DNA from: Alloprevotella timonensis_A | Lineage (GTDB): Bacteria > Bacteroidota > Bacteroidia > Bacteroidales > Bacteroidaceae | Direction of reading: 5' to 3' | NCBI GenBank assembly: GCA_963589615.1 | Contig: CAVALA010000001.1 | Location: 62,001 to 126,000, forward strand | DNA: 64,000 nt | In this document: positions 1 through 8,291 of the stretch, in pieces | Layout: each line of letters opens with the position of its first letter | Position numbering within the stretch: position 1 is the first letter of the stretch | Notes under the pieces: generated by a model | The model's input: only the letters and a program-made list of their open reading frames with translations | The model's database searches: none | Told to the model about the DNA's origin: nothing | Translations under genes and position numbers: made by a program

Positions 1-277
1 ACTTTGTATTGAGTTCGTCAAGCTCCTGAAGAATGTTTTGGCAAATTTGAAGATGGCCCGTTTTGCGCAGCCCTTCGGTACGCATCATCTCGCAGAGATT
101 GGCATACCATTTAGACACTTTCTTACGCTCGCGTTCGTCAAGGTTGAATGTCGAAACGTACTTTTCGGCTATAAGTTCCTCGTCGCAATGGAACGAACGA
201 ATCAAGTCCTCCACTTGCCACATATAGAGCAAGTACTCAGCACGATTTGTTTCTTTGAGTTTGTCAGCTACTATCAT
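1..277 (-). CDS. DUF4924 family protein (3' end cut by window edge)
   Basis: Reading the minus strand from the ATG at 277 gives an open frame that runs off the left edge, with 92 codons visible. It starts MIVADKLKETNRAEYLLYMW and continues through a VEDLIR segment. This hydrophilic helical start with the YLLYMWQVEDLIR signature matches my memory of the Bacteroidetes DUF4924 family, whose function is unknown. It lies 26 bp downstream of the LysE-type gene on the same strand, so the two may share a transcript. The opposite-strand frame over the same bases is only a shadow. The family call is from pattern recognition. Confidence 0.7.
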   Translation of the reverse strand, partial: MIVADKLKETNRAEYLLYMWQVEDLIRSFHCDEELIAEKYVSTFNLDERERKKVSKWYANLCEMMRTEGLRKTGHLQICQNILQELDELNTK

Positions 278-303
278 GGTTGTGTCGTTAAATTAACGTC
301 CTA

Positions 304-972
304 TTAGTAAAGCGAGAGATTAAAGAGTGTGGTGATGGCGTAGATTACAGAAGCAACCAATACAATGGTTCCAATAGTCTGATTTAGACGCTTTATGCCT
401 CGCTCGCCGAAATTCGTACGCATTCGGTCTATTATATATGTCAAACTGAACCACCACAGCATAGCCCCGCCTAGAATAGACAAATAACCCAAGCAACGGT
501 TGAACCAATCGCCAGGAATAACGAATGTCAGCATGTTGAAAAGGGCAATGAAGAGAAATACTATGAGGGGATTGGATAGCGTGACAAGAAAGGCTGTTGT
601 AAAATTGTGAACCAACGAGCCTTTATTATTGCCTCCTTTTTGAGGGCGAACGCGGGGATCGGTACGAAACATATAGATTCCGAATATAAAGAGCATGATA
701 CTGCCCACGAGCTTGAGCCAAAAGATGTTTTCTTTTTGGCTGATGAAATCCATGACAAACGACATTCCGAAACCGGTGATTAACGCATATATAATGTCGC
801 TGAGGGCCGCGCCCGCACCTGTAACAAGTCCGTATGCACGTCCTTTCTTTATGGTGCGCTGAATGCACAGCACACCGACAGGACCCATTGGCGCTGAAGC
901 GATTATGCCTATCAACAAGCCTTTCAACACGATTTGTAAAGGACCGGCAAATTCGAGAAATATATTGTTCAT
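304..972 (-). CDS. LysE/RhtB-type amino acid exporter family protein
   Basis: This 222-residue integral membrane protein belongs to the LysE superfamily, inner-membrane exporters of amino acids or other small metabolites. The N-terminal hydrophobic segment carries the family hallmark ASAPMGPVGVLC, followed by a positively charged stretch (RTIKKGRA) and GAGAALSD. About six membrane segments are visible, with a charged loop near residues 105-120. Length is normal for the family. The start is the ATG at 972, preceded by a good Bacteroidetes promoter at 999-1030, so it probably leads a short operon with the DUF4924 gene. Substrate cannot be told from sequence. Confidence 0.8.
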   Translation of the reverse strand: MNNIFLEFAGPLQIVLKGLLIGIIASAPMGPVGVLCIQRTIKKGRAYGLVTGAGAALSDIIYALITGFGMSFVMDFISQKENIFWLKLVGSIMLFIFGIYMFRTDPRVRPQKGGNNKGSLVHNFTTAFLVTLSNPLIVFLFIALFNMLTFVIPGDWFNRCLGYLSILGGAMLWWFSLTYIIDRMRTNFGERGIKRLNQTIGTIVLVASVIYAITTLFNLSLY

Positions 973-998
973 GAATGGTTATTCAAACTAAAACGGAG

Positions 999-1030
999 CA
1001 AAGTTAATTCATTATTGCAGAAGTGCCAAA
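999..1030 (-). promoter_or_regulatory. Bacteroidetes-type promoter of the LysE-type gene
   Basis: On the minus strand TTTG (1030-1027) is followed after 20 bp by TAACTTTG (1006-999). This matches the -33 TTTG / -7 TAnnTTTG pattern of Bacteroidetes housekeeping promoters. The gene start is at 972, giving a leader of roughly 20-25 nt. Confidence 0.6.
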
Positions 1031-1162
1031 TAAAAGACACGGCATTTCCCCGCAAGTAGAAGCACACGAACTGTCGAATTGGGTGTTGCTCATAAGAAAC
1101 GTTCATTTGTTAAATACAGAGGGAAAACGTATTTTTGCATACAATTAAATACTTCAGACCTT

Positions 1163-2131
1163 ATGAAATCGTTCCATTTCATCGCACAGAATCTAATTTT
1201 AGGCTTAACATTCAGTACAATTTGTCTCTCTTGTAACGGTAAATCGGCTTCGCCGGCCGCATTGAACGGAAACAACCTTTGCGTCACGATTGAAGAAAAC
1301 GCAGGTTCAACCGACACTACAGAAGCAAACGTCGACTCAATTTTGGAAAGCACCTATTACACCAAAGCCGACTCAGCAAAGATTGTACAGTTACTCACCT
1401 TAACTCCCACTGGAACTAGCGATGTGCTGTACTACTCCCGCCAATTCAAAGGCATACCCTACGTTGCATCAACACTTGAAGTTAAAGACCCGGAACAACT
1501 GATTGTCAACACGCGCGAATTGGATTGCACGACACTCGTCGAGACAGTTCTCGCCCTAGCCTTGACACACAGAGGTGGCCGTACGTCATTTGCCGACTAT
1601 TGCCGAAACCTCATGCGAATTCGTTACCGCCACGGCGTAATGGACGGTTACCTGTCCAGACTTCACTATTTCACTTGGTGGATGCACGACAACATGGAGA
1701 AAGGAATCATTGAAGAAGTTCGTGATTCGCTCCACTTCACTGAACCTATCACTGTGAGCAACAATTACATGAGCCTTCACGCAGAAAAGTACCCACTACT
1801 TGTAAGACACCCCGAATGGGTTGACTCTATCCGCTCATTGGAACGCGCTCAAAACGGCAAAGATGGAACCTATCTTCCAAAGTCCGCCACAGGACTGAGC
1901 CAGCAACAATTATCTATCATCCACGATGGTGACCTAGTGGCTATTGTAACCCGAAAAGCCGGCATTGACTATTCCCACCTAGGTTTTGCCGTTTGGGGTA
2001 AAGACGGCCGCCTGCATCTGCTCAACGCTTCTAGCATTCACCACAAAGTTGTGGAGGAAGCCAAAACGCTAAACAAATACCTCAGCGAGCACCCATCCAG
2101 CATCGGCATCAGACTATTCCGACTGAAATGA
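1163..2131 (+). CDS. DUF1460 lipoprotein, N-acetylmuramoyl-L-alanine amidase-like
   Basis: This exported protein resembles the DUF1460 family, papain-like (NlpC/P60-related) enzymes proposed to act on peptidoglycan fragments. From the ATG at 1163 the product is 322 residues: a signal peptide with a lipobox-like CLSC end (lipid Cys 24), then the family core with LDCTTLVETV, in which Cys122 is the likely nucleophile. A later DYSHLGF segment supplies a histidine expected of the catalytic site. An in-frame TTG at 1079 would lengthen the product but would place 28 non-signal residues before the signal peptide, so I reject it. The gene stands alone between the LysE-type gene and the Bat operon. Confidence 0.75.
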   Translation: MKSFHFIAQNLILGLTFSTICLSCNGKSASPAALNGNNLCVTIEENAGSTDTTEANVDSILESTYYTKADSAKIVQLLTLTPTGTSDVLYYSRQFKGIPYVASTLEVKDPEQLIVNTRELDCTTLVETVLALALTHRGGRTSFADYCRNLMRIRYRHGVMDGYLSRLHYFTWWMHDNMEKGIIEEVRDSLHFTEPITVSNNYMSLHAEKYPLLVRHPEWVDSIRSLERAQNGKDGTYLPKSATGLSQQQLSIIHDGDLVAIVTRKAGIDYSHLGFAVWGKDGRLHLLNASSIHHKVVEEAKTLNKYLSEHPSSIGIRLFRLK

Positions 2132-2258
2132 GGGAAAGTTCTGTAACATCACCCAATCGTTACGCCTATTCCACGCACTTTCCGCCAAAGAATAGCAGAT
2201 AAAGCCGTTTTTTAATCATTACTTACCTTTTTTATAGTCCGCATGTAAGCAAAAGGAC

Positions 2259-2266
2259 TAATTTTG
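2259..2266 (+). promoter_or_regulatory. possible -7 box for the Bat operon
   Basis: TAATTTTG at 2259-2266 fits the TAnnTTTG -7 consensus and lies 33 bp before the moxR start at 2300. There is no well-spaced TTTG -33 element (only a T-rich stretch near 2227-2233), so the call is tentative. Confidence 0.4.
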
Positions 2267-2299
2267 CACGCAAAACAAACCACAAAGAACCGAAATAAT

Positions 2300-3295
2300 A
2301 TGTCAGAAAGGATAGACATCCGCGAACTTAATGCTCGCATCGAAGCCGAAAGCGGATTCGTAACCGACTTGGTGGCAGGAATGAACCAGACCATCGTAGG
2401 TCAAAAACATCTCGTAGACTCACTCCTTATCGGACTCTTGGCCGATGGCCATATTCTCCTTGAAGGTGTACCCGGTTTGGCCAAGACGCTCGCCATAAAA
2501 ACGCTCTCGTCCCTCATCGACGCTAAGTTCGGCCGCATACAGTTTACCCCCGACCTTCTCCCAGCCGACGTAATTGGTACGCTCATCTACAGTCAAAAGG
2601 AAGAATCGTTCAAAGTGAAGAAAGGTCCTGTTTTCGCCAACCTCGTGCTTGCCGACGAAATAAACCGCGCACCAGCAAAAGTGCAAAGTGCATTGCTTGA
2701 AGCCATGCAAGAACGACAGGTTACCATTGGCGAACAGACGTTTGCACTGCCCGCCCCTTTCCTGGTGCTCGCCACACAAAACCCCATTGAACAGGAAGGC
2801 ACCTACGAGCTACCTGAAGCCCAGGTGGACCGTTTCATGCTGAAGGTGGTCATTGGCTACCCCTCGTTGGAAGAAGAGAAAAAAATTGTACGGGCACACA
2901 TTAACGACTCGTTTGCCAAGCCTTCGCCTGTCACCGACGTGACACGCATTCTTGAGGCCCGCAAACTAGTCAAAGACGTGTACATTGACGAACGAATTGA
3001 GCAATACATTGCCGACATTGTGTTTGCCACACGCTATCCGGGCGACTATAAACTCAACGATATCAAAAACTACATATCATTCGGCGGATCGCCCCGTGCA
3101 AGCATCAACATGGCACTCGCCGCACGTGCCTGCGCATTCCTTAAGCGTCGTGGCTATGTAGTACCCGAAGACGTGCGCGACGTGGCTCCCGACGTGCTCC
3201 GTCACCGAATTGGACTGACTTACGAAGCAGAAGCTGCAGAAGTCACCACCGAAGACATCATCGTGAGCATTCTGAACAAGGTTGAAGTGCCCTGA
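2300..3295 (+). CDS. MoxR family AAA+ ATPase, first gene of the Bat operon
   Basis: This 331-residue AAA+ ATPase of the MoxR type is thought to act as a chaperone that remodels VWA-domain partners. Walker A is GVPGLAKT (residues 56-63) and Walker B is LVLADEINRA (about 115-124). A sensor-1-like ATQNPIEQEGTYELPEAQ stretch and the GGSPRAS sensor-2 region are also present. The ATG at 2300 fits the family N-terminus; the in-frame codon at 2264 would only add an A-rich leader. It heads a run of same-strand genes (DUF58 protein, then batA-batE) with short gaps, the usual Bacteroidetes layout. The VWA proteins downstream are its likely clients. Confidence 0.92.
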   Translation: MSERIDIRELNARIEAESGFVTDLVAGMNQTIVGQKHLVDSLLIGLLADGHILLEGVPGLAKTLAIKTLSSLIDAKFGRIQFTPDLLPADVIGTLIYSQKEESFKVKKGPVFANLVLADEINRAPAKVQSALLEAMQERQVTIGEQTFALPAPFLVLATQNPIEQEGTYELPEAQVDRFMLKVVIGYPSLEEEKKIVRAHINDSFAKPSPVTDVTRILEARKLVKDVYIDERIEQYIADIVFATRYPGDYKLNDIKNYISFGGSPRASINMALAARACAFLKRRGYVVPEDVRDVAPDVLRHRIGLTYEAEAAEVTTEDIIVSILNKVEVP

Positions 3296-3398
3296 CCTAC
3301 ACGGTGCCAGCCGTAACTCAGAAAAGATTCTGCATCAACATCAATAAATGCAGAACTTCTTAAAACACGCTACCAACTCATTTGCAGCGAATTGAATT

Positions 3399-4265
3399 AT
3401 GGACACTAACGAATTGCTCAAACAAGTTCGACGCCTTGAAATAAAGACACGCGCACTTACCAACAACATCTTCGCCGGCGAGTACCACTCTGCTTTCAAA
3501 GGGCGTGGTATGTCGTTCGCAGAAGTACGCGAATACCAACCGGGCGACGACATTCGCGACATCGACTGGAACGTCACAGCGCGAATGAACCGCCCCTACG
3601 TAAAGGTGTTTGAAGAAGAGCGCGAACTTACCCTCATGCTGGTAATAGACCTCTCTGCCAGTCAAGCATTCGGCACAAGAGTTCGAACCCAACGCGAACT
3701 TGCAGCAGAAATAGCTGCCACACTATCGTTCTCGGCTATACAAAACAACGACAAAGTGGGTGTAATCTTCTTCACCGACCATGTGGAGAAATTCATACCA
3801 CCTAAAAAAGGGCGCAAACATATTCTCTACATCATCCGCGAACTGCTCAGTTTTCAGCCCAAGGGTAAGCGTACAGACATCGGCTCAGCGTTGGAATACT
3901 TGATGCGTGTCATGACAAAGCGCACCATCACATTCGTTCTCAGCGACTTCCTTGACACGACAGACTATTCACGTCCTTTGCTTGTGGCTGCTAGGAAACA
4001 CGACCTCATCGGTCTTCAACTCTACGACCGATGGATGGCAGACTTGCCGAACGTGGGACTCCTCAAACTCACCGACGCCGAAACGGGCCATGAACAGGTG
4101 GTGGACACTTCTTCTTCCAAAGTGCGGCTCCATCAAAAGAGATGGTGGAACCTCCACCAGGCCCAGTTGCAACAGGAATTTCAGACACGCGGCGTAGACC
4201 TTGTGTCCATCTCCACAGAAGGCGACTATGTGCGTCCGCTCATGAATCTCTTTGCGAAAAGATAA
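3399..4265 (+). CDS. DUF58 domain protein of the Bat operon
   Basis: This 288-residue soluble protein is the usual partner of MoxR ATPases. The DUF58 signature YQPGDDIRDIDW with NVTAR lies near residues 46-62, followed by RPYVKVFEEERE. It then enters a VWA-like fold with LVIDLSASQAFGT (a DxSxS-type metal site), a hallmark of MoxR client proteins. It starts at an ATG 103 bp after moxR and its stop is followed 28 bp later by the next gene, so it is almost certainly cotranscribed. Its biochemical role in the Bat complex is not established. Confidence 0.9.
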   Translation: MDTNELLKQVRRLEIKTRALTNNIFAGEYHSAFKGRGMSFAEVREYQPGDDIRDIDWNVTARMNRPYVKVFEEERELTLMLVIDLSASQAFGTRVRTQRELAAEIAATLSFSAIQNNDKVGVIFFTDHVEKFIPPKKGRKHILYIIRELLSFQPKGKRTDIGSALEYLMRVMTKRTITFVLSDFLDTTDYSRPLLVAARKHDLIGLQLYDRWMADLPNVGLLKLTDAETGHEQVVDTSSSKVRLHQKRWWNLHQAQLQQEFQTRGVDLVSISTEGDYVRPLMNLFAKR

Positions 4266-4293
4266 AAGAACCACAATTCAACTCCAACAATCA

Positions 4294-5370
4294 ATGATAC
4301 GTTTAATCCTGCTTTTCACCACTGCGCTGAGCCTTTTGCTTTTCCCAAAGACTGCGAAAGGGCAAACCATCGTAGAGGTCACTATGGACACCGCTTCCAT
4401 ACTCGTCGGTGAACAAGTGCAGGTAAAACTTAAGTGCAGCGCCAATAAAGGACAACGCATTACATTTCCAAACTTCAGCGAGCAACAGGAAATCACACCT
4501 GGCGTGGAAGTGGTCAACAGCAGCAAAATAGACACCACCTTTACCAACGACGGCAAACGCCTGGAACTCGTGCGGCGCTACACCATAACCTCATTCGACT
4601 CCGCCCTCTACACGCTTCCGCCTTTCTATGTAGAAATTGACGGAAAACGTATAGCATCACGCGGAACACTCGGACTGAAAGTAAACACTATTGACGTTGA
4701 CACCGTGCATGTAGACAAGTTTCGCGATGCGCACGATGTAGTGGACGAACCTTTTCAATGGCGATCTACACTCCTCATACTTGCTTTAGCAGCATGGCTC
4801 TGCGCAGCTTTCGCTTTCGCTCTTTGGACACGTTTGAGCAATCCAAAACTCATCTCGCGACGCATTGTGGTTCATCCGCCCACGCCACCTCATCAAACGG
4901 CAGTGGAACACATCAGCAAAATACGTCAGCAACTAGCCTCTACCGACTCTAAGGCTTACTACATGGCCCTCACCGACACGCTCCGCAAATACATCCAGGC
5001 GCGTTTTGGCTTCAATGCCAACGAGATGACTACGTCTGAAATCATCAATCGTCTAACATCAGACAACGACTATGAGGCATTGGCAGAACTCCGCAACGTG
5101 CTTGAAATGGCCGACCTTGTGAAATTCGCCAAACTGAAGCCTTCCCTTGAAGAGCAGGACAAAGACCTAATGCAAGCTCTCAGCTATGTGCAAGCCACAA
5201 AATTAGTGCCTGCCGTTACACCCAAGCCTCACGTGGAGTACGTTTCGCTCTCTGACAAAAAGCAGTCGCACTTACGTCTCGCCATGCTTTTCGGTGGCAT
5301 CGTACTCACCCTGCTTGCCATAGCCCTCACGTGCTACATCCTTTACGAACTCTATCAGTGCTACGCATAG
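4294..5370 (+). CDS. membrane-anchored Bat-operon protein of unknown function
   Basis: From the ATG at 4294 this is a 358-residue protein. It has a signal peptide (residues 1-24, ending near AKGQ), an extracytoplasmic beta-rich region of about 120 residues resembling the early part of BatD, a membrane segment (about 157-178), a cytoplasmic helical region and a C-terminal membrane helix (about 328-350). The cytoplasmic part contains AYYMALTDTLRKYIQARF, much like the C-terminal region of BatD (FYATIARALQQYVIDTF), so the two look related in layout. The position between the DUF58 protein and batA is standard in Bacteroidetes Bat operons. An in-frame ATG at 4252 overlaps the DUF58 gene and is less likely because it would precede the signal peptide. 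Confidence 0.75.
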   Translation: MIRLILLFTTALSLLLFPKTAKGQTIVEVTMDTASILVGEQVQVKLKCSANKGQRITFPNFSEQQEITPGVEVVNSSKIDTTFTNDGKRLELVRRYTITSFDSALYTLPPFYVEIDGKRIASRGTLGLKVNTIDVDTVHVDKFRDAHDVVDEPFQWRSTLLILALAAWLCAAFAFALWTRLSNPKLISRRIVVHPPTPPHQTAVEHISKIRQQLASTDSKAYYMALTDTLRKYIQARFGFNANEMTTSEIINRLTSDNDYEALAELRNVLEMADLVKFAKLKPSLEEQDKDLMQALSYVQATKLVPAVTPKPHVEYVSLSDKKQSHLRLAMLFGGIVLTLLAIALTCYILYELYQCYA

Positions 5371-5452
5371 GCACATTTGCCTAATTCGCGCCAAGCAAGC
5401 AGCATAAAATCATTCTGCAGCGCTAGTCCCCCCACCCTTAATAATCCACGCA

Positions 5453-6457
5453 ATGTCTTTTGCATCACCCGCATATTTTTTTCTGCTTCTACTATTGGTG
5501 CCTTACGTTGTTTGGCACTACCTTTTTCGGAGCAAACACGAAGCAAAGTTTACTGTGGCTTCAGCGGAAGCATTTCGCCACGGGCCCGCCTCATGGCGCA
5601 CACGACTCGCAAACATGCCTTTCTGGCTACATGCAGTTTCCTTTACGCTGCTCGTAGTAATCCTTGCCCGTCCCCAAACCCGTACCGCATTCCGCCATGG
5701 TGAATCGGAAGGCATAGACATTATGATGGCGATGGACATTTCTACGAGTATGCTCACCCCCGACATCCGCCCGACCCGACTGAATGCGGCTAAAGACGTG
5801 GCACTTAGCTTTATCTCTAACCGTCCGTCAGACAACATCGGCCTCACCCTCTTTGGTGGAGAAGCCTTCACACAATGTCCGCTCACCACGGACCACACAG
5901 TATTGCTCAATATGTTCCGCAACGTCAATTGTGACTTGCAAGCAAACGGCATAATCCAACCGGGTACAGCTATCGGCATGGGCATTGCCAGCGCAGTGGC
6001 CCATCTCTCGGAAAGCAAAGCCAAAAGCAAAGTAATCGTCTTGCTCACCGATGGCGAAAACAATACTGGCGAAATTTCACCTCTTATGGCTGCCGATATG
6101 GCGAAGAACTGTGGAATTCGCGTCTACACCATTCTCCTAGGTACGGATGGCAAAGTGAACGTGCCCGTTGCTCAACTTCCTAACGGAGAAGTTTACCAGG
6201 CGCAAGTAGACAACAGCGCAGACCCCACCACACTACAGCAGATAGCCCATAACACGGGAGGTATCTTCTACAAAGCAACTTCCAAGAACTCACTCAAAGA
6301 AGTTTATGACGATATAGACAAACTAGAAAAATCGAAACTTAAGATTATCAACTTTGACCAGCGCTATGAAGCTTATCAGCCGTTTGCGTGGGCACTCATC
6401 GTTTGTCTATTCATTGAATTTCTGCTCAAAGCAATTGTGCTAAAACGCGTACCCTAA
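5453..6457 (+). CDS. batA: VWA domain protein BatA
   Basis: This 334-residue inner-membrane protein has membrane segments near residues 7-24 and 58-74, a von Willebrand factor A domain, and a C-terminal membrane helix near 308-328. The metal-ion-dependent adhesion site is intact (DISTS, Asp95-x-Ser97-x-Ser99), with a later LLTDGENN motif. Bat genes were named for Bacteroides aerotolerance; the proteins are proposed to form a membrane complex served by MoxR, and the aerotolerance role is not universal. It sits 82 bp after the previous gene and 80 bp before batB, which has the same architecture. The segment ARPQTR just after the second helix is matched by ARPQYG in BatB. Confidence 0.92.
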   Translation: MSFASPAYFFLLLLLVPYVVWHYLFRSKHEAKFTVASAEAFRHGPASWRTRLANMPFWLHAVSFTLLVVILARPQTRTAFRHGESEGIDIMMAMDISTSMLTPDIRPTRLNAAKDVALSFISNRPSDNIGLTLFGGEAFTQCPLTTDHTVLLNMFRNVNCDLQANGIIQPGTAIGMGIASAVAHLSESKAKSKVIVLLTDGENNTGEISPLMAADMAKNCGIRVYTILLGTDGKVNVPVAQLPNGEVYQAQVDNSADPTTLQQIAHNTGGIFYKATSKNSLKEVYDDIDKLEKSKLKIINFDQRYEAYQPFAWALIVCLFIEFLLKAIVLKRVP

Positions 6458-6537
6458 TAGCTTGGCACACTGTATAGGCTTTGTCATAAAATAGGATTAA
6501 ACCCTCCAACGCCTATTCAACCCCAAAAGAACTTACT

Positions 6538-7551
6538 ATGTTTGAATTTCGAGACCCACAATATCTTTATTTGGCAGGCATAATACCTGTAGCCATACTC
6601 CTATATATATGGAGTGGTTGGCGAACACGGCGTAATTTGGCCAAGCTCGGTGACAAAAAACTCATTGCTGCGCTCACCCCATTGCGTTCCAAGATCCGTC
6701 CGCATGTAAAATTCGGTCTGTCCATGCTCATCTTGGCACTATCCGTTGTTATCCTTGCCCGTCCACAATACGGACTCAAGCAAGGGCAGGAAACAAGTAG
6801 CGGTATAGAAGTAGCCGTCATGATGGATGTATCAAACTCCATGTTGGCACAAGACGTTACACCCAGCCGTCTCGACCGATCAAAGCTTCTCGTTTCTAAC
6901 TTGATAGACCGTATGAAGAACGACAAAGTCGCTTTGGGCGTATTCGCCGGAGAAGCTTATCCACAACTGCCCATTACAACCGACTTCGCAGCTGCTAAAC
7001 TCTTCCTCGATGCACTGAACCCCTCCATGGTGACTATGCAAGGCACTAACTTGGGCGCAGCCATCGAACTCGCCCAAAAAAGCTTTACCGACAACAAGAA
7101 TGTGGGTAAAGCCATCATACTCATCACTGACGGTGAGGACCACGAAGAAGGTGCAGTTGAAGCAGCGCAACAAGCCGCCAAAGACGGAATGAACATCTAC
7201 GTCATTGGCGTAGGTTCACCCGATGGAGCAGAAATCCCCACCGCAAACGGACCGCTCCGTGACAACGATGGCCAAACGGTACGCACAGCACTCAACGAAA
7301 AAATGTGTCGCGAAGTAGCCCAAGCCGGCAAAGGCATTTATCTGCACCTAGATCAGACCAATCAAGCACAGGAAGAACTACGCAATCAACTCTCCCGGCT
7401 TAAACAAAGTCAATCTTCCACGACCTTTACCGAACGAGATGAACAGTTCCAAGCCGTGGCTCTCATCGTACTCCTACTCATGATTATAGAAGTATGCATA
7501 ATGGACACACAAAACGCATGGTTCAAACGATTCAAACTCTTCAAAAAATGA
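6538..7551 (+). CDS. batB: VWA domain protein BatB
   Basis: This 337-residue paralogue of BatA has two N-terminal membrane segments (about 10-26 and 58-75), a VWA domain with the intact metal site DVSNS (Asp97, Ser99, Ser101) and LITDGEDHEEGA further on, and a C-terminal membrane helix. BatA and BatB probably arose by duplication and may work together as the integrin-like pair of the complex. Its stop overlaps the batC start by ATGA at 7548-7551, which indicates translational coupling. Confidence 0.92.
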   Translation: MFEFRDPQYLYLAGIIPVAILLYIWSGWRTRRNLAKLGDKKLIAALTPLRSKIRPHVKFGLSMLILALSVVILARPQYGLKQGQETSSGIEVAVMMDVSNSMLAQDVTPSRLDRSKLLVSNLIDRMKNDKVALGVFAGEAYPQLPITTDFAAAKLFLDALNPSMVTMQGTNLGAAIELAQKSFTDNKNVGKAIILITDGEDHEEGAVEAAQQAAKDGMNIYVIGVGSPDGAEIPTANGPLRDNDGQTVRTALNEKMCREVAQAGKGIYLHLDQTNQAQEELRNQLSRLKQSQSSTTFTERDEQFQAVALIVLLLMIIEVCIMDTQNAWFKRFKLFKK

Positions 7552-8249
7552 AAACCATATGCAAGTGGCTCATGCTCTGCTTCCTCCTTTCGCTTATACC
7601 TAGCGTAAGTTCGGCCCAGAGCTATGAATGGCGCGTCATGCACCAGGGAAATACCGCTTTTCGCGCACGACAATACGACAAGGCCCAAAGCCTCTACATG
7701 AAAGCCCTGAAGCACAATCCCGCCAACACGCGCGCCATGTTTAACCTCGCCGATACCTACCTAGCAAAAGGCGATGGGCAGACAGCCGACAGTCTCTACG
7801 AAAAAGTGGCACACAACGACCGCAACACACAAATACGCGCAATGGCCTGCCACAACAGGGGATACATCCGACAAAAGAAAGCGCTCACCAACTCACAGGA
7901 TCAACAGCAACTCCTCCGCCAAGCTATAGAGATGTACAAGCAAGCGCTTCGCTTAAATCCTCACGACAACGACACTCGCTACAACCTCGTGCTCTGCCAA
8001 CGCCAACTCAAAGACAATCAAAACAAACAGCAAAACCAAAATAAGCAGCAAAAGCAACAGCAGCCCCAATCGCAAAAGCAACAACAGCAGGACAAGCAGC
8101 AGTCTCAACAACAGCAACAAAGCCCTAGCCAGCAGCAAAAGCAACAGACAGAGCAGTACATCAACCTCATGAAACAATCTGAAAAACAGACTCGCCAACG
8201 CGTGAATGCCGCGCAACCCCGTCAGCGCTCACTTGACAAGAATTGGTAA
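7548..8249 (+). CDS. batC: TPR protein BatC with a Gln/Lys-rich tail
   Basis: From the ATG at 7548, inside the ATGA overlap with batB, the product is 233 residues. It has a signal peptide (1-23, ending SSAQ), tetratricopeptide-like repeats to about residue 150 (NTAFRARQYDKAQSLYMKAL and AIEMYKQALRLNPHDNDTRY), then about 50 residues dominated by Gln, Lys and Asn, and a short basic end. The periplasmic TPRs probably scaffold the Bat complex. The low-complexity tail is coded by CAG/CAA/AAA-rich DNA at about 8011-8155. An in-frame start at 7494 would put 18 residues ahead of the signal peptide and is unlikely. Confidence 0.88.
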   Translation: MKTICKWLMLCFLLSLIPSVSSAQSYEWRVMHQGNTAFRARQYDKAQSLYMKALKHNPANTRAMFNLADTYLAKGDGQTADSLYEKVAHNDRNTQIRAMACHNRGYIRQKKALTNSQDQQQLLRQAIEMYKQALRLNPHDNDTRYNLVLCQRQLKDNQNKQQNQNKQQKQQQPQSQKQQQQDKQQSQQQQQSPSQQQKQQTEQYINLMKQSEKQTRQRVNAAQPRQRSLDKNW

Positions 8250-8291
8250 GTAAACGTTTTTACCGTTTCATCCCCCATTTATACCCTCATC

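Noticed and set aside
38..307. 89-codon plus-strand frame at the left edge
   Set aside because: It lies antisense to the DUF4924 gene, whose minus-strand protein has recognisable family sequence.
1079..1162. Upstream TTG start for the DUF1460 protein
   Set aside because: It would put 28 hydrophilic residues before a clear lipoprotein signal peptide.
8011..8155. CAG/CAA repeats considered as a CRISPR or satellite array
   Set aside because: There are no regular spacers or fixed repeat unit; the stretch is in frame and codes for the BatC tail.
7953..8216. Leucine-rich minus-strand frame
   Set aside because: It is the complement of the Gln/Lys-rich BatC tail; poly-Leu arises from reversed CAG/CAA codons.
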